DNA of 64,000 nucleotides from Bacteroidales bacterium (GCA_017428325.1 JAFRRA010000002.1:310001-374000), one strand, 5' to 3'. Numbered from the stretch's first letter, positions 1-8,660 are shown. The notes: generated by a model not told the origin, from the sequence alone. A program made the numbers and translations.

Positions 1-52
1 CTAAAACCGCAAACCTGAAAAACGTATTTTTGCCCACTAACCGCATAATTGA

Positions 53-60
53 CAAAGTTA
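53..60 (-). promoter_or_regulatory. -7 promoter box (TAACTTTG) firing leftward
   Basis: Read on the minus strand this is TAACTTTG, matching the Bacteroidetes consensus TAnnTTTG. It points out of the window toward an unseen gene on the left. A plus-strand TATTTTTG also sits at 25-32. No clear -33 TTG at 19-21 bases spacing was found. Confidence 0.4.
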
Positions 61-83
61 TGACTTTTTTCCGCGATTAGCAT

Positions 84-91
84 TATCTTTG
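84..91 (+). promoter_or_regulatory. -7 promoter box (TATCTTTG) for the TPR gene
   Basis: Perfect match to TAnnTTTG. The box ends six bases before the first in-frame ATG (97), so transcription would begin at or just before that codon. Either the message is leaderless or translation begins at the ATGs at 106 or 109. Confidence 0.55.
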
Positions 92-96
92 TATGG

Positions 97-2139
97 ATGT
101 CCCTTATGATGAAAAGAAGTTTTGTGATAGCTCTTGTCCTGTGGGTGCTGGCCTCCCTGGCTCCCGCCAGGAGTTTTGCGCAATATGACATAGACCAGTT
201 CTTCCTGAGGGGCAGGCAGCTTCTGATTGACGGGAAGTATTCCTCCGCGACAGACAATTTCAACACTCTGATAAGGATAGATTCCACATTATATGACGCT
301 TATTTCTTCAGAGGCATAGCAAAGTACAATCTGGGAGACTTTATCGGAGCCGAGAGGGACTTTGACAAATCGCTGAGCCTTAACCCTCTGTATACCCCGG
401 CATACCATTACAGGGCAATCACTCTGAGCCGCACCGGTAAATATGAGGCCGCACTCAAGGACCTGGCGGAGGCGGTGGACCTGAGGCCGAGCTATACCGG
501 CCTTTATTTCAGCAGGGGAGTGACATATTTCCTGAGCCAGCAGTTCGAAAAGGCGGTGGAGGACTTCAACAAGTTCATCCGAAAGGAAGGAAAGGAGCCG
601 GATGCCTATCTGAACAGGGGAGCGGCCTACATTTTCCTCGGCGACACGCTTAGGGCCCTTGATGATTACAATACGGCCATTAGCCTGAACCTAAACGATC
701 CGGAAGGATATATCCGCCGCTCGAGGATTTATTTTCTGCAGGGGAGCGATTCCCTTGCCCTGAAAGATCTTGACCTTGCAATCAGACTGGATACGTCAAA
801 CACTTTTGCCTATTTCAACCGCGCCATTATTCTCTATGAGAAGAAAGACATCAATGGAGCCCTGGATGACCTGAACAAGGTGCTGCTCTATGAGCCTGGA
901 AATGCCCTGACTCTCTACAACAGGGCGTTGATACGCTCACAGATAGGGGATTATGACAATGCCCTGGACGATTATGACAGGGTGATAGCGGTTAATCCGC
1001 AGAATGTGCTGGCATACTTCAACCGTGCGGCAGTATTCCTTCAGATGAAGCGCTACAGGGATGCTATGGACGACTATTCCCAGTGCATAAACCTATATCC
1101 GGACTTTGCCAAGGCATATATGAACAGGGCTTACGCCAAGGCTCATCTGGGGCAGTACAACTCAGCCCGCAGGGATGAGGAGATAGCGCAGGAGAAAGTC
1201 AAGGAATACCGCTACAAGACAAGGGATTCTGTAAATGCCCAGATATTCGCGGATACCACAAAGAGGTTTGACCAGATGATTTCCCTGGAGTCCGATTTTG
1301 CCAAGCGCGATTTCTCCAACAACGAGCTTCTTCAGTACAGGGACGTTGATATTCAGCTCAAGCCTCTGTTCAAGTTCAACATTGCGGAAAAGAGGCCTGA
1401 AAAGATGGCCATGGACGGAAGGTTCGAGTCTCTCCGGATGGAAGACTTCATAGAGGAACTTCCTGTGGCATCAGAACTTGCCGCCATAAGGCACTCTTAT
1501 GACACTCCTGAGCTGGATTCCAGACAGAAACGGCAGAGGGATTCCCTGGGCAAGGTGATTTCCTCTATGCAGGGCAGGGAAGAAGCCATAGACGCGCTTG
1601 TATATTTCTCCAGGGCTCTGGTGAACGATTCCCAGAACCGTTACAACGAGGCTCTGGGAGACTACGACAAGGCCTTGAACCTGCAGCCTGAGAATCCGTT
1701 CTTCTACATAAACCGCGGTGCCTTGCAGGCGGAGATGATAGATTTCATTTCTTCGATGGAGCAGAACGTTCAGGTACTGAGCCTGGACAATTCCCGTACG
1801 GCCAGGGCCAGGGTTAACGAGAACCGTTCCAATTACGACTACACTGCCGCCATCCACGATATGAAGAAGGCTGCGGCCCTTATGCCCGAGTTCCCTTATT
1901 CATACTACAACCTCGGGAACCTGTACACCCTGTCTTCGGATCTTCCGGAGGCTATCCTCCAGTATACCAAGGCTATACAGCTCTATCCCTCTCTTCCGGA
2001 AGCTTATTACAACAGGGGTCTTGTGCTGATCTATCTTAAAGACAGCGAGAAAGGATGCCTTGATATGAGCAAGGCCGGAGAGCTGGGTGTAGGTGACGCC
2101 TACAACGTAATCAGCAAATACTGTATCAAGAAGCAGTAA
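97..2139 (+). CDS. Secreted tetratricopeptide-repeat protein
   Basis: The 680-residue product has an N-terminal signal peptide (hydrophobic core about residues 8-24, cut near SFA-QY). It is followed by a long array of TPR units, each with the pattern of Tyr/Asn-Arg-Gly/Ala and Leu-x-Asp-Tyr-Asp residues, in two blocks (about 30-370 and 490-670). A less regular linker at about 370-490 separates them. TPR arrays serve as protein-protein scaffolds; in Bacteroidota such periplasmic or outer-membrane TPR proteins are abundant and mostly uncharacterised. No catalytic domain is visible. The start is uncertain: the promoter box ends only six bases before this ATG, and the ATGs at 106 and 109 would still keep the signal peptide. 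It converges on the minus-strand phosphoesterase one base downstream. Confidence 0.85.
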   Translation: MSLMMKRSFVIALVLWVLASLAPARSFAQYDIDQFFLRGRQLLIDGKYSSATDNFNTLIRIDSTLYDAYFFRGIAKYNLGDFIGAERDFDKSLSLNPLYTPAYHYRAITLSRTGKYEAALKDLAEAVDLRPSYTGLYFSRGVTYFLSQQFEKAVEDFNKFIRKEGKEPDAYLNRGAAYIFLGDTLRALDDYNTAISLNLNDPEGYIRRSRIYFLQGSDSLALKDLDLAIRLDTSNTFAYFNRAIILYEKKDINGALDDLNKVLLYEPGNALTLYNRALIRSQIGDYDNALDDYDRVIAVNPQNVLAYFNRAAVFLQMKRYRDAMDDYSQCINLYPDFAKAYMNRAYAKAHLGQYNSARRDEEIAQEKVKEYRYKTRDSVNAQIFADTTKRFDQMISLESDFAKRDFSNNELLQYRDVDIQLKPLFKFNIAEKRPEKMAMDGRFESLRMEDFIEELPVASELAAIRHSYDTPELDSRQKRQRDSLGKVISSMQGREEAIDALVYFSRALVNDSQNRYNEALGDYDKALNLQPENPFFYINRGALQAEMIDFISSMEQNVQVLSLDNSRTARARVNENRSNYDYTAAIHDMKKAAALMPEFPYSYYNLGNLYTLSSDLPEAILQYTKAIQLYPSLPEAYYNRGLVLIYLKDSEKGCLDMSKAGELGVGDAYNVISKYCIKKQ

Positions 2140-2140
2140 T

Positions 2141-3463
2141 CTATTTTCTTATCACGACAGAATCCTGGACCTCTCCGTTTCGGTCCAGAAGGGTGAGGGC
2201 AATGGAGTTTTTGTCCACTTCCATGAGCATTGCGCCGACAGTCCTGCCACCTTCACTCCATCGCTTTGCGATAATGTCCTGGTTATACTCCTGTTCCTTC
2301 ATCTCGACTCCTCTCTCGTTGTCCGAGGACGGAGTCTGGACATAAACGGTAGGAAGGTTCTGGCTTCTTACATAGATGTGGTTGTTTGCCCCAAGGGCAA
2401 GGTCCACCCCATACTCCTCAAACAGGTCTTTCCACCGTCTTAGCTGGCTTGTCTTGCCGTTCTCGCCGAAGAACCACTGGTAATGCTCGCATACGACCTT
2501 GAACTTGGCGTTGCTGGCCTTGAGGACTTCACGGGTCCATTCCTGGGCCTTTGCCAGGCCTGTGCTGTCCCTCATGCTCTCGCTGTTGAGCATCACGAAC
2601 AGGACGTTCCCGTAGGTAAAATGGTAGCACACTCCTTCCTCTCCCTCATATCCGTTAAGGGGATTGGCGGTAGCGTTGCGGAAATAATCGTTTGTGAGCT
2701 GGTATTTGCGGCTCATGTTGTCGTGATTACCGTTAAGGCCCGCCCACATATAGTTTTTGAAAGCGTCCTGGCGGTACATTTCCTTCCAGAAAGACCAGCT
2801 TCCGCCCCAGGCGCACACGTCCCCGAGGTGAAGCACCCAGTCGAATCCCCGCCCAGTCTCCTTTTCAGCATAGACGTTGACAGTTTTCACCATATTCATC
2901 GCGGAGACAAGTCTTTTCGGAAGAGGCGGATAGCTGTGGAAATCGGAAATTACGCAGGCGCTCCAGGTCTTCCTGCCAGCAGTCTTGAAAGTGTGGATGT
3001 CCGATGAGACGTAGTGCATTATCTCATAGTTGTCTTTGTAAGACGCCACTATCCAGTAGTCATATCTGGTGTCCGGCTTTAGGTTGGTGAACGAGCAGCT
3101 GAACTTGTGGAATACGGCATCCTCATAGAAATTCTCCCCGTTGGCCTTCTTGGAATAGATACTGTCGAATACTGTGCAGAGATTCTCGTCGGAAGCGATG
3201 AGCCTGTATCCGCCCACGGAGCGCTTCTTGCGGCTGGAAACCAGATAGACATAGCATTCGGAAATGTCCTTGTCTGCTGCAAAACTTACGTTCATCTGTG
3301 TGGAGCAGTCTTCTCCAGGGCAGGTGTTTACGCTGAAAATATAGGCTCCTGAAGAGTCGAGGCTGACAGGTATATCGCCTGACCTTGACTGGGAAAAGGC
3401 AAAGGTCCCGGTCAACAGAAGCGCGGCTGATAGAAGGACTGCTAGGGAGGAGAACTTTTTCAT
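2141..3463 (-). CDS. Secreted calcineurin-like metallophosphoesterase (purple acid phosphatase-like)
   Basis: The 440-residue product has a signal peptide (MKKFSSLAVLLSAALLLTG, cut after FAFS). An N-terminal fibronectin-like domain runs to about residue 140. The C-terminal metallophosphoesterase domain carries the ordered metal-ligand motifs DFHSYP, HLGDVC, GLNGNHDN, CEHYQW and NNHIY. This is the layout of purple-acid-phosphatase-like enzymes that hydrolyse phosphomonoesters or diesters outside the cytoplasm; the last motif is NNH rather than the usual GHxH. The open frame extends 53 codons upstream, but that extension lacks a secretion signal and crosses the promoter box at 3485-3492, so the MKKF start is chosen. 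The substrate is unknown. Confidence 0.82.
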   Translation of the reverse strand: MKKFSSLAVLLSAALLLTGTFAFSQSRSGDIPVSLDSSGAYIFSVNTCPGEDCSTQMNVSFAADKDISECYVYLVSSRKKRSVGGYRLIASDENLCTVFDSIYSKKANGENFYEDAVFHKFSCSFTNLKPDTRYDYWIVASYKDNYEIMHYVSSDIHTFKTAGRKTWSACVISDFHSYPPLPKRLVSAMNMVKTVNVYAEKETGRGFDWVLHLGDVCAWGGSWSFWKEMYRQDAFKNYMWAGLNGNHDNMSRKYQLTNDYFRNATANPLNGYEGEEGVCYHFTYGNVLFVMLNSESMRDSTGLAKAQEWTREVLKASNAKFKVVCEHYQWFFGENGKTSQLRRWKDLFEEYGVDLALGANNHIYVRSQNLPTVYVQTPSSDNERGVEMKEQEYNQDIIAKRWSEGGRTVGAMLMEVDKNSIALTLLDRNGEVQDSVVIRK

Positions 3464-3472
3464 ATCGCTGAG
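3464..3472 (+). repeat. Polar 9-mer ATCGCTGAG, copy overlapping a gene start region
   Basis: One of 14 copies of ATCGCTGAG in the window. Plus-strand copies start at 369, 3464, 11591, 14752, 15526, 27965, 31069, 34012, 40883, 46904, 49760 and 58647. Reverse copies start at 24394 and 28041. This copy lies in the untranslated leader of the minus-strand phosphoesterase gene, so codon choice does not explain it. About half a copy would be expected by chance in 64 kb on both strands at even base composition. Confidence 0.6.
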
Positions 3473-3484
3473 GATTTGTCCTTT

Positions 3485-3492
3485 CAAAGATA
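3485..3492 (-). promoter_or_regulatory. -7 promoter box (TATCTTTG) for the phosphoesterase gene
   Basis: Minus-strand TATCTTTG matches TAnnTTTG and sits 21 bases upstream of the chosen ATG. It is back to back with the plus-strand box at 3500-3507, only seven bases away, so the two divergent promoters must share DNA and may compete. Confidence 0.55.
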
Positions 3493-3499
3493 ATTCAAA

Positions 3500-3507
3500 T
3501 AGTTTTG
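3500..3507 (+). promoter_or_regulatory. -7 promoter box (TAGTTTTG) for the lipoprotein/S9 peptidase genes
   Basis: Matches TAnnTTTG 28 bases before the ATG at 3536. It probably drives the run of plus-strand genes from the lipoprotein through the small membrane proteins ending at 7270. Confidence 0.5.
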
Positions 3508-3535
3508 CTAAATTGCAGAAAATATCCCAAACGTT

Positions 3536-4084
3536 ATGAAAGCAACCAGATTCTTCGCTGCAGCGGCCCTTTGCCTTGCCGCCTTCGTCTACTCCTGCAA
3601 AAACAACGGGCAGAACGCCCAAGACACCGGAAAGCTTACCCCAGATTACGTAAAGCAGAGGGTAGAGAATATGATGAAGTATAATCCGATTATGGCCGCT
3701 GACATGCCAAAGCTCTTTACAGCCAGGATACTGGATCTGTACAAGAGAGTAAAGGAGGCCGAGGAGAATGCTCCTGCAGGTTATATGGATTTCAGCTGGA
3801 CCGGGAAAGTGTTTGACGTCTGCTGCGAGGATTCAACCAAGAGAGTTGTAAGTCTCAAGGATGTCCGCATCACGGGAGAACGCACAGCAGAGGCCGATAT
3901 GAATTATGTGGATCCTCCTTGCTACAACATAGATTACACCCTTCTTCTGTTATTTGACGGGGACGAGTGGTATATAGACGATATCTTATGGAAAAGGAAT
4001 CCGGAGCTGGAGGATTCCGTTGACGTTTTGGAAAGCCAGGAAGCGGAGGGTTTCATTGAAGAACAGAAAGAGAGCAACCAATAA
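3536..4084 (+). CDS. Lipoprotein, DUF3828-like
   Basis: The 182-residue product begins with a lipoprotein signal: a hydrophobic run, then the lipobox VYSC, with Cys21 as the likely lipidation site. The mature part (YVKQRVENMM..., then strands around a DGDEWYIDDI segment) has the alpha-then-beta pattern of small Bacteroidota DUF3828-type lipoproteins of NTF2-like fold. No catalytic residues are evident. The acidic, Glu/Ser-rich tail (from about residue 155) looks disordered. It ends one base before the ATG of the S9 peptidase, so the two are almost certainly co-transcribed. Family assignment is tentative; lipoprotein status is clear. Confidence 0.72.
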   Translation: MKATRFFAAAALCLAAFVYSCKNNGQNAQDTGKLTPDYVKQRVENMMKYNPIMAADMPKLFTARILDLYKRVKEAEENAPAGYMDFSWTGKVFDVCCEDSTKRVVSLKDVRITGERTAEADMNYVDPPCYNIDYTLLLLFDGDEWYIDDILWKRNPELEDSVDVLESQEAEGFIEEQKESNQ

Positions 4085-4085
4085 G

Positions 4086-6512
4086 ATGAAGAAGATATTT
4101 GTTTCCGCCTTATGCCTTCTGGCCTCGGCGATTTCATATTCCCAGACAGTTACAACAGTAGACAAATTCAATTACGCTGGCCCTTACAAGGTCTCTTCCC
4201 CTTTGTTTGAGACAAAGGACGCCAAGGGAAAGGCGTTTGACCGCAAGAGCCTTATGGATGCGGCTCCGCTGAAGGCAAAGCAGACAACGGAAATTGCAGC
4301 CGGGGCCATTCCAGCTTCAGAGGGCAGTAGTGTAGGGGTTTTCTCTTTCTTTGTCAATGACTTGAATTTCAAGAAGGTGGATGTTGAGATCAAGGGAGCC
4401 AGGAACTTCAAGGCATATCTCGACGGCAAGGAAAGCCCGCTTAAGGGACTCAAGCTGGATCCGAAGCAGCACCGCATAGACATAAAGGTGCTCAGCGAAG
4501 GGGAAGGCAAGGATTCATTGTTTGTGAATCTGAAATCAGACAGCGAGGTAGCCTGGACCCTGTCTCCGAAGCACTATTTTGGGATGGACGAGGTGCTTTA
4601 CGGGGAGAAACTCGGCTCCGCCAGCATTTCGGAGGACGGAAAGTATATAATTGCAAGCTATTCGGATACTGACCGCAAGGCCAAGACCACACGTAAGACC
4701 CAGCTCAGGGAAATCGCTACGGGAAATGTCATAAGGGAAAAGGCCGGCATTTTCTGGCTGAACGGCGGAAACGAATATGCCTGGTATGAAACCGTTGACG
4801 GCAACCGCAAGCTCTACAAGGCTACCGTTGGCGGACCGGATGAACTTGTCGCCGAGAATCTTCCCAAGGGCAATCTGTTCTTGTCACCTGACATGAAGTT
4901 CATGATAGTGGGAGAACAGGCGGAAGGTCCCAAGGAAGACGTCGACGTCTATCAGATCCTGGATCCGGACGACAGGCAGCCTGGCTGGAGAGACCGTACC
5001 TACATGAGCTATTACGACCTGGAAACCGGTGGCCTCAGAAGGCTTTCCTTCGGAAGCAAGGCGGTTTATCCTATGGACATATCCGACGACTCCAGATACC
5101 TTCTTGCCGGAATCCGCAACCTTCAGGTCCAGAAAAGGCCGTCACACAGCACGGATGTCTGCATCGTTGACCTTGAGACCTGGGCCGTAGACACTGTCAT
5201 CCGTGGCGACGGTTTCCTTTCACGGGCGATGTTCTCTCCTGACGGCAAGAGCCTTCTTGTCCTTGGATCTCCTGAAACCTTCGGCGGAATAGGTAACATG
5301 ACACCGGGACAGACTCCGAATATGTATGATATCCAGATGTACATTTTTGATATCGCCAGCCGCTCGGCAAGATGCCTTACCAGGGATTTTGACCCATCCA
5401 TAGACGGAGTGGTATGGAACCGGAAGGACGGAAAGATATATGCAGGAGCCACAGAAGGGGAATACGGGACATTGTACGTATTTGACCCTAAGGACGGTAA
5501 GCACCGGAAACTTAGCCAGATACCAGAGGTTGTTACAGGCTGGAACCTTCCTGAAAAAGGACAGACGATGTGCTATGTGGGAGGCGGAGCGTCTTCTCCT
5601 TCAAAGCTGTATGTCAAGGATGTGAAGAAGGACAAGGATATACTCTGGGAAGACGTTTCATCACAGAAGTATGAAGATGTGATTATGGGTGAGTGCCAAC
5701 CTTGGAGCTTTACCAACCGCCTCGGCGACGAGATCCAGGGAAGGTTCTATCTTCCTCCGGGATTCGACCCTGAGAAGAAATACCCTATGATTGTCAACTA
5801 CTATGGCGGATGTACCCCGATAACCCGTTCGCTTGAAAGCCGCTACCCGCAGCAATACTATGCTTCTCTGGGCTATGTGGTTTATGTGATCCAGCCTAGC
5901 GGGGCCATAGGTTTCGGCCAGAAGTTCTCCGCCCGCCACGTGGAGACCTGGGGAGACTTTGTAGCCGACGACATTATCGAGGGAGTTAAGAAATTCTGCG
6001 AGGCCCATCCATTTGTCAATGCAGAGAAAATAGGCTGTATTGGCGCCAGTTACGGAGGCTTTATGACACAGTACCTCCAGACCAAGACAGACATATTCGC
6101 CTGCGCGGTTTCACACGCCGGAATCAGCAATATAGCAAGCTATTGGGGAGAAGGATACTGGGGCTATTCATACGGTCATGTGGCAAGCGCGGAGAGCTAT
6201 CCGTGGAACAATCCGGACATGTATACAAAGCATTCCCCGCTGTTCAATGCGGATAAGATCCACACTCCGCTGCTGCTCCTTCACGGCTCTGCAGATACCA
6301 ACGTGCCTCACATAGAGAGCATCCAGATGTTCACGGCTCTCAAGATACTGGGACGGGAAGTGGCGTTCGTGGAAGTCAAGGGAGAGAACCACTGGATTCT
6401 GGATTATCCCAAGAGAATAAAATGGAGCAACACCATTATGGCGTGGTTCCAGAAATACCTGAAGGACGACCCTTCCTGGTGGGACAGTATGTATCCGGAG
6501 AAAAACCTTTAG
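4086..6512 (+). CDS. S9 family serine peptidase (dipeptidyl-peptidase IV/prolyl-oligopeptidase type)
   Basis: The 808-residue product has a signal peptide (MKKIFVSALCLLAS, cut after SYS). An extra N-terminal beta-rich segment runs to about residue 155. A beta-propeller with WD-like 'SPDGK/SDDSRY' repeats follows (about 170-520), then a C-terminal alpha/beta-hydrolase. The catalytic triad is readable: Ser655 in GASYGG, Asp737 in GSADTNVP and His769 in GENHWIL. Such enzymes trim proline-containing peptides in the periplasm and support amino-acid use by gut Bacteroidota. An upstream in-frame ATG at 4020 lies inside the lipoprotein gene and gives no signal peptide, so the start at MKKIF is preferred. 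The next gene follows three bases after the stop. Confidence 0.9.
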   Translation: MKKIFVSALCLLASAISYSQTVTTVDKFNYAGPYKVSSPLFETKDAKGKAFDRKSLMDAAPLKAKQTTEIAAGAIPASEGSSVGVFSFFVNDLNFKKVDVEIKGARNFKAYLDGKESPLKGLKLDPKQHRIDIKVLSEGEGKDSLFVNLKSDSEVAWTLSPKHYFGMDEVLYGEKLGSASISEDGKYIIASYSDTDRKAKTTRKTQLREIATGNVIREKAGIFWLNGGNEYAWYETVDGNRKLYKATVGGPDELVAENLPKGNLFLSPDMKFMIVGEQAEGPKEDVDVYQILDPDDRQPGWRDRTYMSYYDLETGGLRRLSFGSKAVYPMDISDDSRYLLAGIRNLQVQKRPSHSTDVCIVDLETWAVDTVIRGDGFLSRAMFSPDGKSLLVLGSPETFGGIGNMTPGQTPNMYDIQMYIFDIASRSARCLTRDFDPSIDGVVWNRKDGKIYAGATEGEYGTLYVFDPKDGKHRKLSQIPEVVTGWNLPEKGQTMCYVGGGASSPSKLYVKDVKKDKDILWEDVSSQKYEDVIMGECQPWSFTNRLGDEIQGRFYLPPGFDPEKKYPMIVNYYGGCTPITRSLESRYPQQYYASLGYVVYVIQPSGAIGFGQKFSARHVETWGDFVADDIIEGVKKFCEAHPFVNAEKIGCIGASYGGFMTQYLQTKTDIFACAVSHAGISNIASYWGEGYWGYSYGHVASAESYPWNNPDMYTKHSPLFNADKIHTPLLLLHGSADTNVPHIESIQMFTALKILGREVAFVEVKGENHWILDYPKRIKWSNTIMAWFQKYLKDDPSWWDSMYPEKNL

Positions 6513-6515
6513 GGG

Positions 6516-6893
6516 ATGTTCGTTTATTGTCCAGAATGCGGTGCGGCTAACAGTCCGGGGAGCAAGAAATGCAGGATTTGTTCTGCAAAGCTTCCTTCGG
6601 AAGGGAAAGCCTGTGATTACGGGAAATTTGACTTCGAGTCAGAACCCAAGGCATCGAAAGCCGTGGCTCCCCCGGCATATCTGGGCTTGAGCATCACGCT
6701 TTCCATTTGTTGCTGCTGCCCCCTGTCCATTCTGGCCATAATATTCGGTCTTCAGTCTAACTATGCTTTCAAGAACAAGGATTACGACAAGGCTGACCGC
6801 AAGTCAAACGCTGCACGCAAAACAATCCTGTGGGGCGTTGCCCTGACTTTTGTGATGTGGATTGTCATCTTTGTTTCCGGAATCCTGGATTGA
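6516..6893 (+). CDS. Zinc-ribbon plus CD225/dispanin-like membrane protein
   Basis: The 125-residue product opens with a zinc-ribbon (CPEC near residues 5-8 and CRIC near 19-22). A short linker leads to two membrane segments. The first (about 53-78) holds four consecutive cysteines followed by Pro-Leu-Ser, and the inter-helix loop contains DKADRKSNAARK. That pattern is typical of the CD225/dispanin family, known in animals as IFITM proteins. Bacterial members are widespread and mostly uncharacterised; many carry a zinc-ribbon. It lies three bases after the S9 peptidase and overlaps the next gene by one base (TGATG), so it is translationally coupled. Family call by motif pattern only. Confidence 0.7.
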   Translation: MFVYCPECGAANSPGSKKCRICSAKLPSEGKACDYGKFDFESEPKASKAVAPPAYLGLSITLSICCCCPLSILAIIFGLQSNYAFKNKDYDKADRKSNAARKTILWGVALTFVMWIVIFVSGILD

Positions 6894-7270
6894 TGAATAT
6901 GAAAAGATTGAATCTCAACCGGACTGAAAAATGGGGCTTGCGTTTACTCCTCCTTTTTATTGCGGGATGGCTTGCCCTGTTTGTCTACATCCAGCTGATG
7001 GGGGATAATCACGTGTCGCTGAGGCAGAACGACATAAAGAGGCAGCTCAACAGCGAGATATTCTCCTCAAAGGACAATATCCATCTTACAGACTATGTCC
7101 ACAAGGTTAAAATCCTTCGGCTGGACTCAATTTCCGCAGACGGGTTTATGCACTACAGTTTCCGCTTCAAGATTAAGAGCAAGGAAAAGGGGAGCAGCTG
7201 GCACACCGGGTCTGTCGCCGAGAAAGACCTTTTCTTCAAGGATTTGAAATATTCTCTGGAGGAGGAATAA
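6893..7270 (+). CDS. Small single-pass membrane protein of unknown function
   Basis: The 125-residue product has one membrane segment near residues 16-36 (LRLLLLFIAGWLALFVYIQL) and a mixed alpha/beta exterior part rich in Lys, Asp and Ser. I do not recognise a family. The ATG overlaps the stop of the zinc-ribbon/CD225 gene (TGATG), implying coupled translation and a shared process; an alternative ATG lies six bases later. It converges without a gap on the minus-strand DUF4293-like gene. Confidence 0.65.
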   Translation: MNMKRLNLNRTEKWGLRLLLLFIAGWLALFVYIQLMGDNHVSLRQNDIKRQLNSEIFSSKDNIHLTDYVHKVKILRLDSISADGFMHYSFRFKIKSKEKGSSWHTGSVAEKDLFFKDLKYSLEEE

Positions 7271-7690
7271 TCAGCCTTTCTTCGGGAGTTTTCCGTTCTT
7301 CTTGTCTTTCCTCAGGATTTTCATGAATTCCTCCGCGGCTATGGTGCGTCTTATTATGCCGGCCGCCAATATGTTCAGAATCGCGCATATGACCGGAAAG
7401 ACAATAGATACCGGAAATTTGTGAAGACTCAGCCCGTTGTGGCTCTTTATGCTCCACAGCAGCCAGATTATCCACACCTGATAAGCCAGAAGCACGATGG
7501 CGTTGTAGATGCAGAGTCTCTGCTGGAGGTTCTTATGGTGTATCAGGAAGAGGTTGACAAGGGAAATCAGGAAAGTGATAATTGTCAGCACCAGGAACGG
7601 GGGGTATGCCCTGTAAATCTCTCCGAAGAACATTATGCCAATCAAAACCGTGCTGGCCAGTATCAGTGTCAGGTAATTAATCTTTTTCAT
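7271..7690 (-). CDS. Four-helix membrane protein, DUF4293-like
   Basis: The 139-residue product has four predicted membrane segments (about 6-24, 30-50, 61-82 and 94-114), with a basic loop HHKNLQQRLC between the second and third. It ends in a cytosolic tail, IIRRTIAAEEFMKILRK. This topology and the loop/tail pattern match DUF4293, a Bacteroidota-specific family with no known function. The promoter box ends only five bases before the ATG, so the message is probably leaderless or nearly so. Confidence 0.6.
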   Translation of the reverse strand: MKKINYLTLILASTVLIGIMFFGEIYRAYPPFLVLTIITFLISLVNLFLIHHKNLQQRLCIYNAIVLLAYQVWIIWLLWSIKSHNGLSLHKFPVSIVFPVICAILNILAAGIIRRTIAAEEFMKILRKDKKNGKLPKKG

Positions 7691-7695
7691 CGCGA

Positions 7696-7703
7696 CAAAA
7701 TTA
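7696..7703 (-). promoter_or_regulatory. -7 promoter box (TAATTTTG) for the DUF4293-like gene
   Basis: Minus-strand match to TAnnTTTG, ending five bases before the ATG at 7690, which implies a leader of about zero to two bases. It is divergent from the box at 7716-7723. Confidence 0.5.
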
Positions 7704-7715
7704 AATTATTTTCAC

Positions 7716-7723
7716 TAAATTTG
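7716..7723 (+). promoter_or_regulatory. -7 promoter box (TAAATTTG) for the nucleoside phosphorylase gene
   Basis: Matches TAnnTTTG 22 bases before the ATG at 7746. It is the likely promoter of the phosphorylase, proline dehydrogenase and uracil permease run. Confidence 0.55.
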
Positions 7724-7745
7724 AGAAAATTAAAACTCCCATTAT

Positions 7746-8639
7746 ATGAAAACGTCAAGATCAAAGAAGATTGCGGCATCCGAGCTTCTGCTGAATGCCG
7801 ACGGGTCCATATATCATCTTAATCTGCGTCCTGAGGAACTTGCTGACACCGTGATACTTGTAGGAGATCCAGGACGTGTTGCGATGATATCCAAGTTTAT
7901 GACAGCCATCGAGTTTACCAAACAGAGCCGCGAGTTCGTCTCCACCACCGGAATGTACAGGGGCAAGAGGATCACTGTTCTTTCCACCGGCATCGGAACG
8001 GACAACATTGATATCGTGATGAACGAGCTGGACGCTGTTGCAAACATCGATTTCAATACCCGCAAGATCAAGGAGCAGAAACGCAGCCTTACCCTTGTCA
8101 GGATTGGAACCAGCGGCGCGCTTCAGCCGGAGATTCCGCTTGGCTCTTATGTACTCAGCCATTATTCAATCGGTTGCGATGGCCTGGTAAACTGGTATGC
8201 CAACCGTGACAGCGTAACTGACAAGGAAATCGAGAACGCCCTCGTTGAGCACATGGGCTGGGACCCTAACCTTCCTCGCCCTTACATCGTAAGAAACTCC
8301 GAGAGGCTCATCAAGGCTTTCCAGAGGAAGACAGTCAAGGGAATGACAATTTCAGCTCCTGGTTTCTTCGGACCTCAGGGCCGTGTCCTGCGTCTTGGAC
8401 TTGCAATGCCTAAGATGAACGCCAAGTTCGAGAGCTTTGCCGCAAAGGGCTACAAGGTAACCAATTACGAGATGGAGGGCAGCGCCATCGCAGGTCTTGC
8501 AAAGGAGATGGGGCACGAGGCCATCACCGTTTGCTGCATAATTGCAAACCGCTACCGCAAAGAAGCAATCACAGATTATCATCCATATATCGAGAAGCTC
8601 ATCAAGATGGTGCTTGACACTCTGGTGAAGCTTAAATAA
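7746..8639 (+). CDS. Nucleoside phosphorylase (uridine phosphorylase-like)
   Basis: The 297-residue cytosolic enzyme belongs to the PNP/UDP phosphorylase family 1, which splits nucleosides with phosphate into base and (deoxy)ribose-1-phosphate. Visible landmarks are the phosphate-binding GDPGR at residues 40-44, the glycine-rich RIGTSGALQPEIPLG stretch and the ribose-binding NYEMEGSA with Met243 and Glu244. Length and motifs fit the uridine-phosphorylase branch common in Bacteroidales. The uracil permease two genes downstream makes pyrimidine salvage a plausible shared role. Confidence 0.85.
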   Translation: MKTSRSKKIAASELLLNADGSIYHLNLRPEELADTVILVGDPGRVAMISKFMTAIEFTKQSREFVSTTGMYRGKRITVLSTGIGTDNIDIVMNELDAVANIDFNTRKIKEQKRSLTLVRIGTSGALQPEIPLGSYVLSHYSIGCDGLVNWYANRDSVTDKEIENALVEHMGWDPNLPRPYIVRNSERLIKAFQRKTVKGMTISAPGFFGPQGRVLRLGLAMPKMNAKFESFAAKGYKVTNYEMEGSAIAGLAKEMGHEAITVCCIIANRYRKEAITDYHPYIEKLIKMVLDTLVKLK

Positions 8640-8660
8640 GACAACTAAGACATAACCGTT

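Noticed and set aside
3464-3622. 53-codon N-terminal extension of the phosphoesterase
   Set aside because: It would cover the promoter boxes of both divergent genes and places the secretion signal in the interior.
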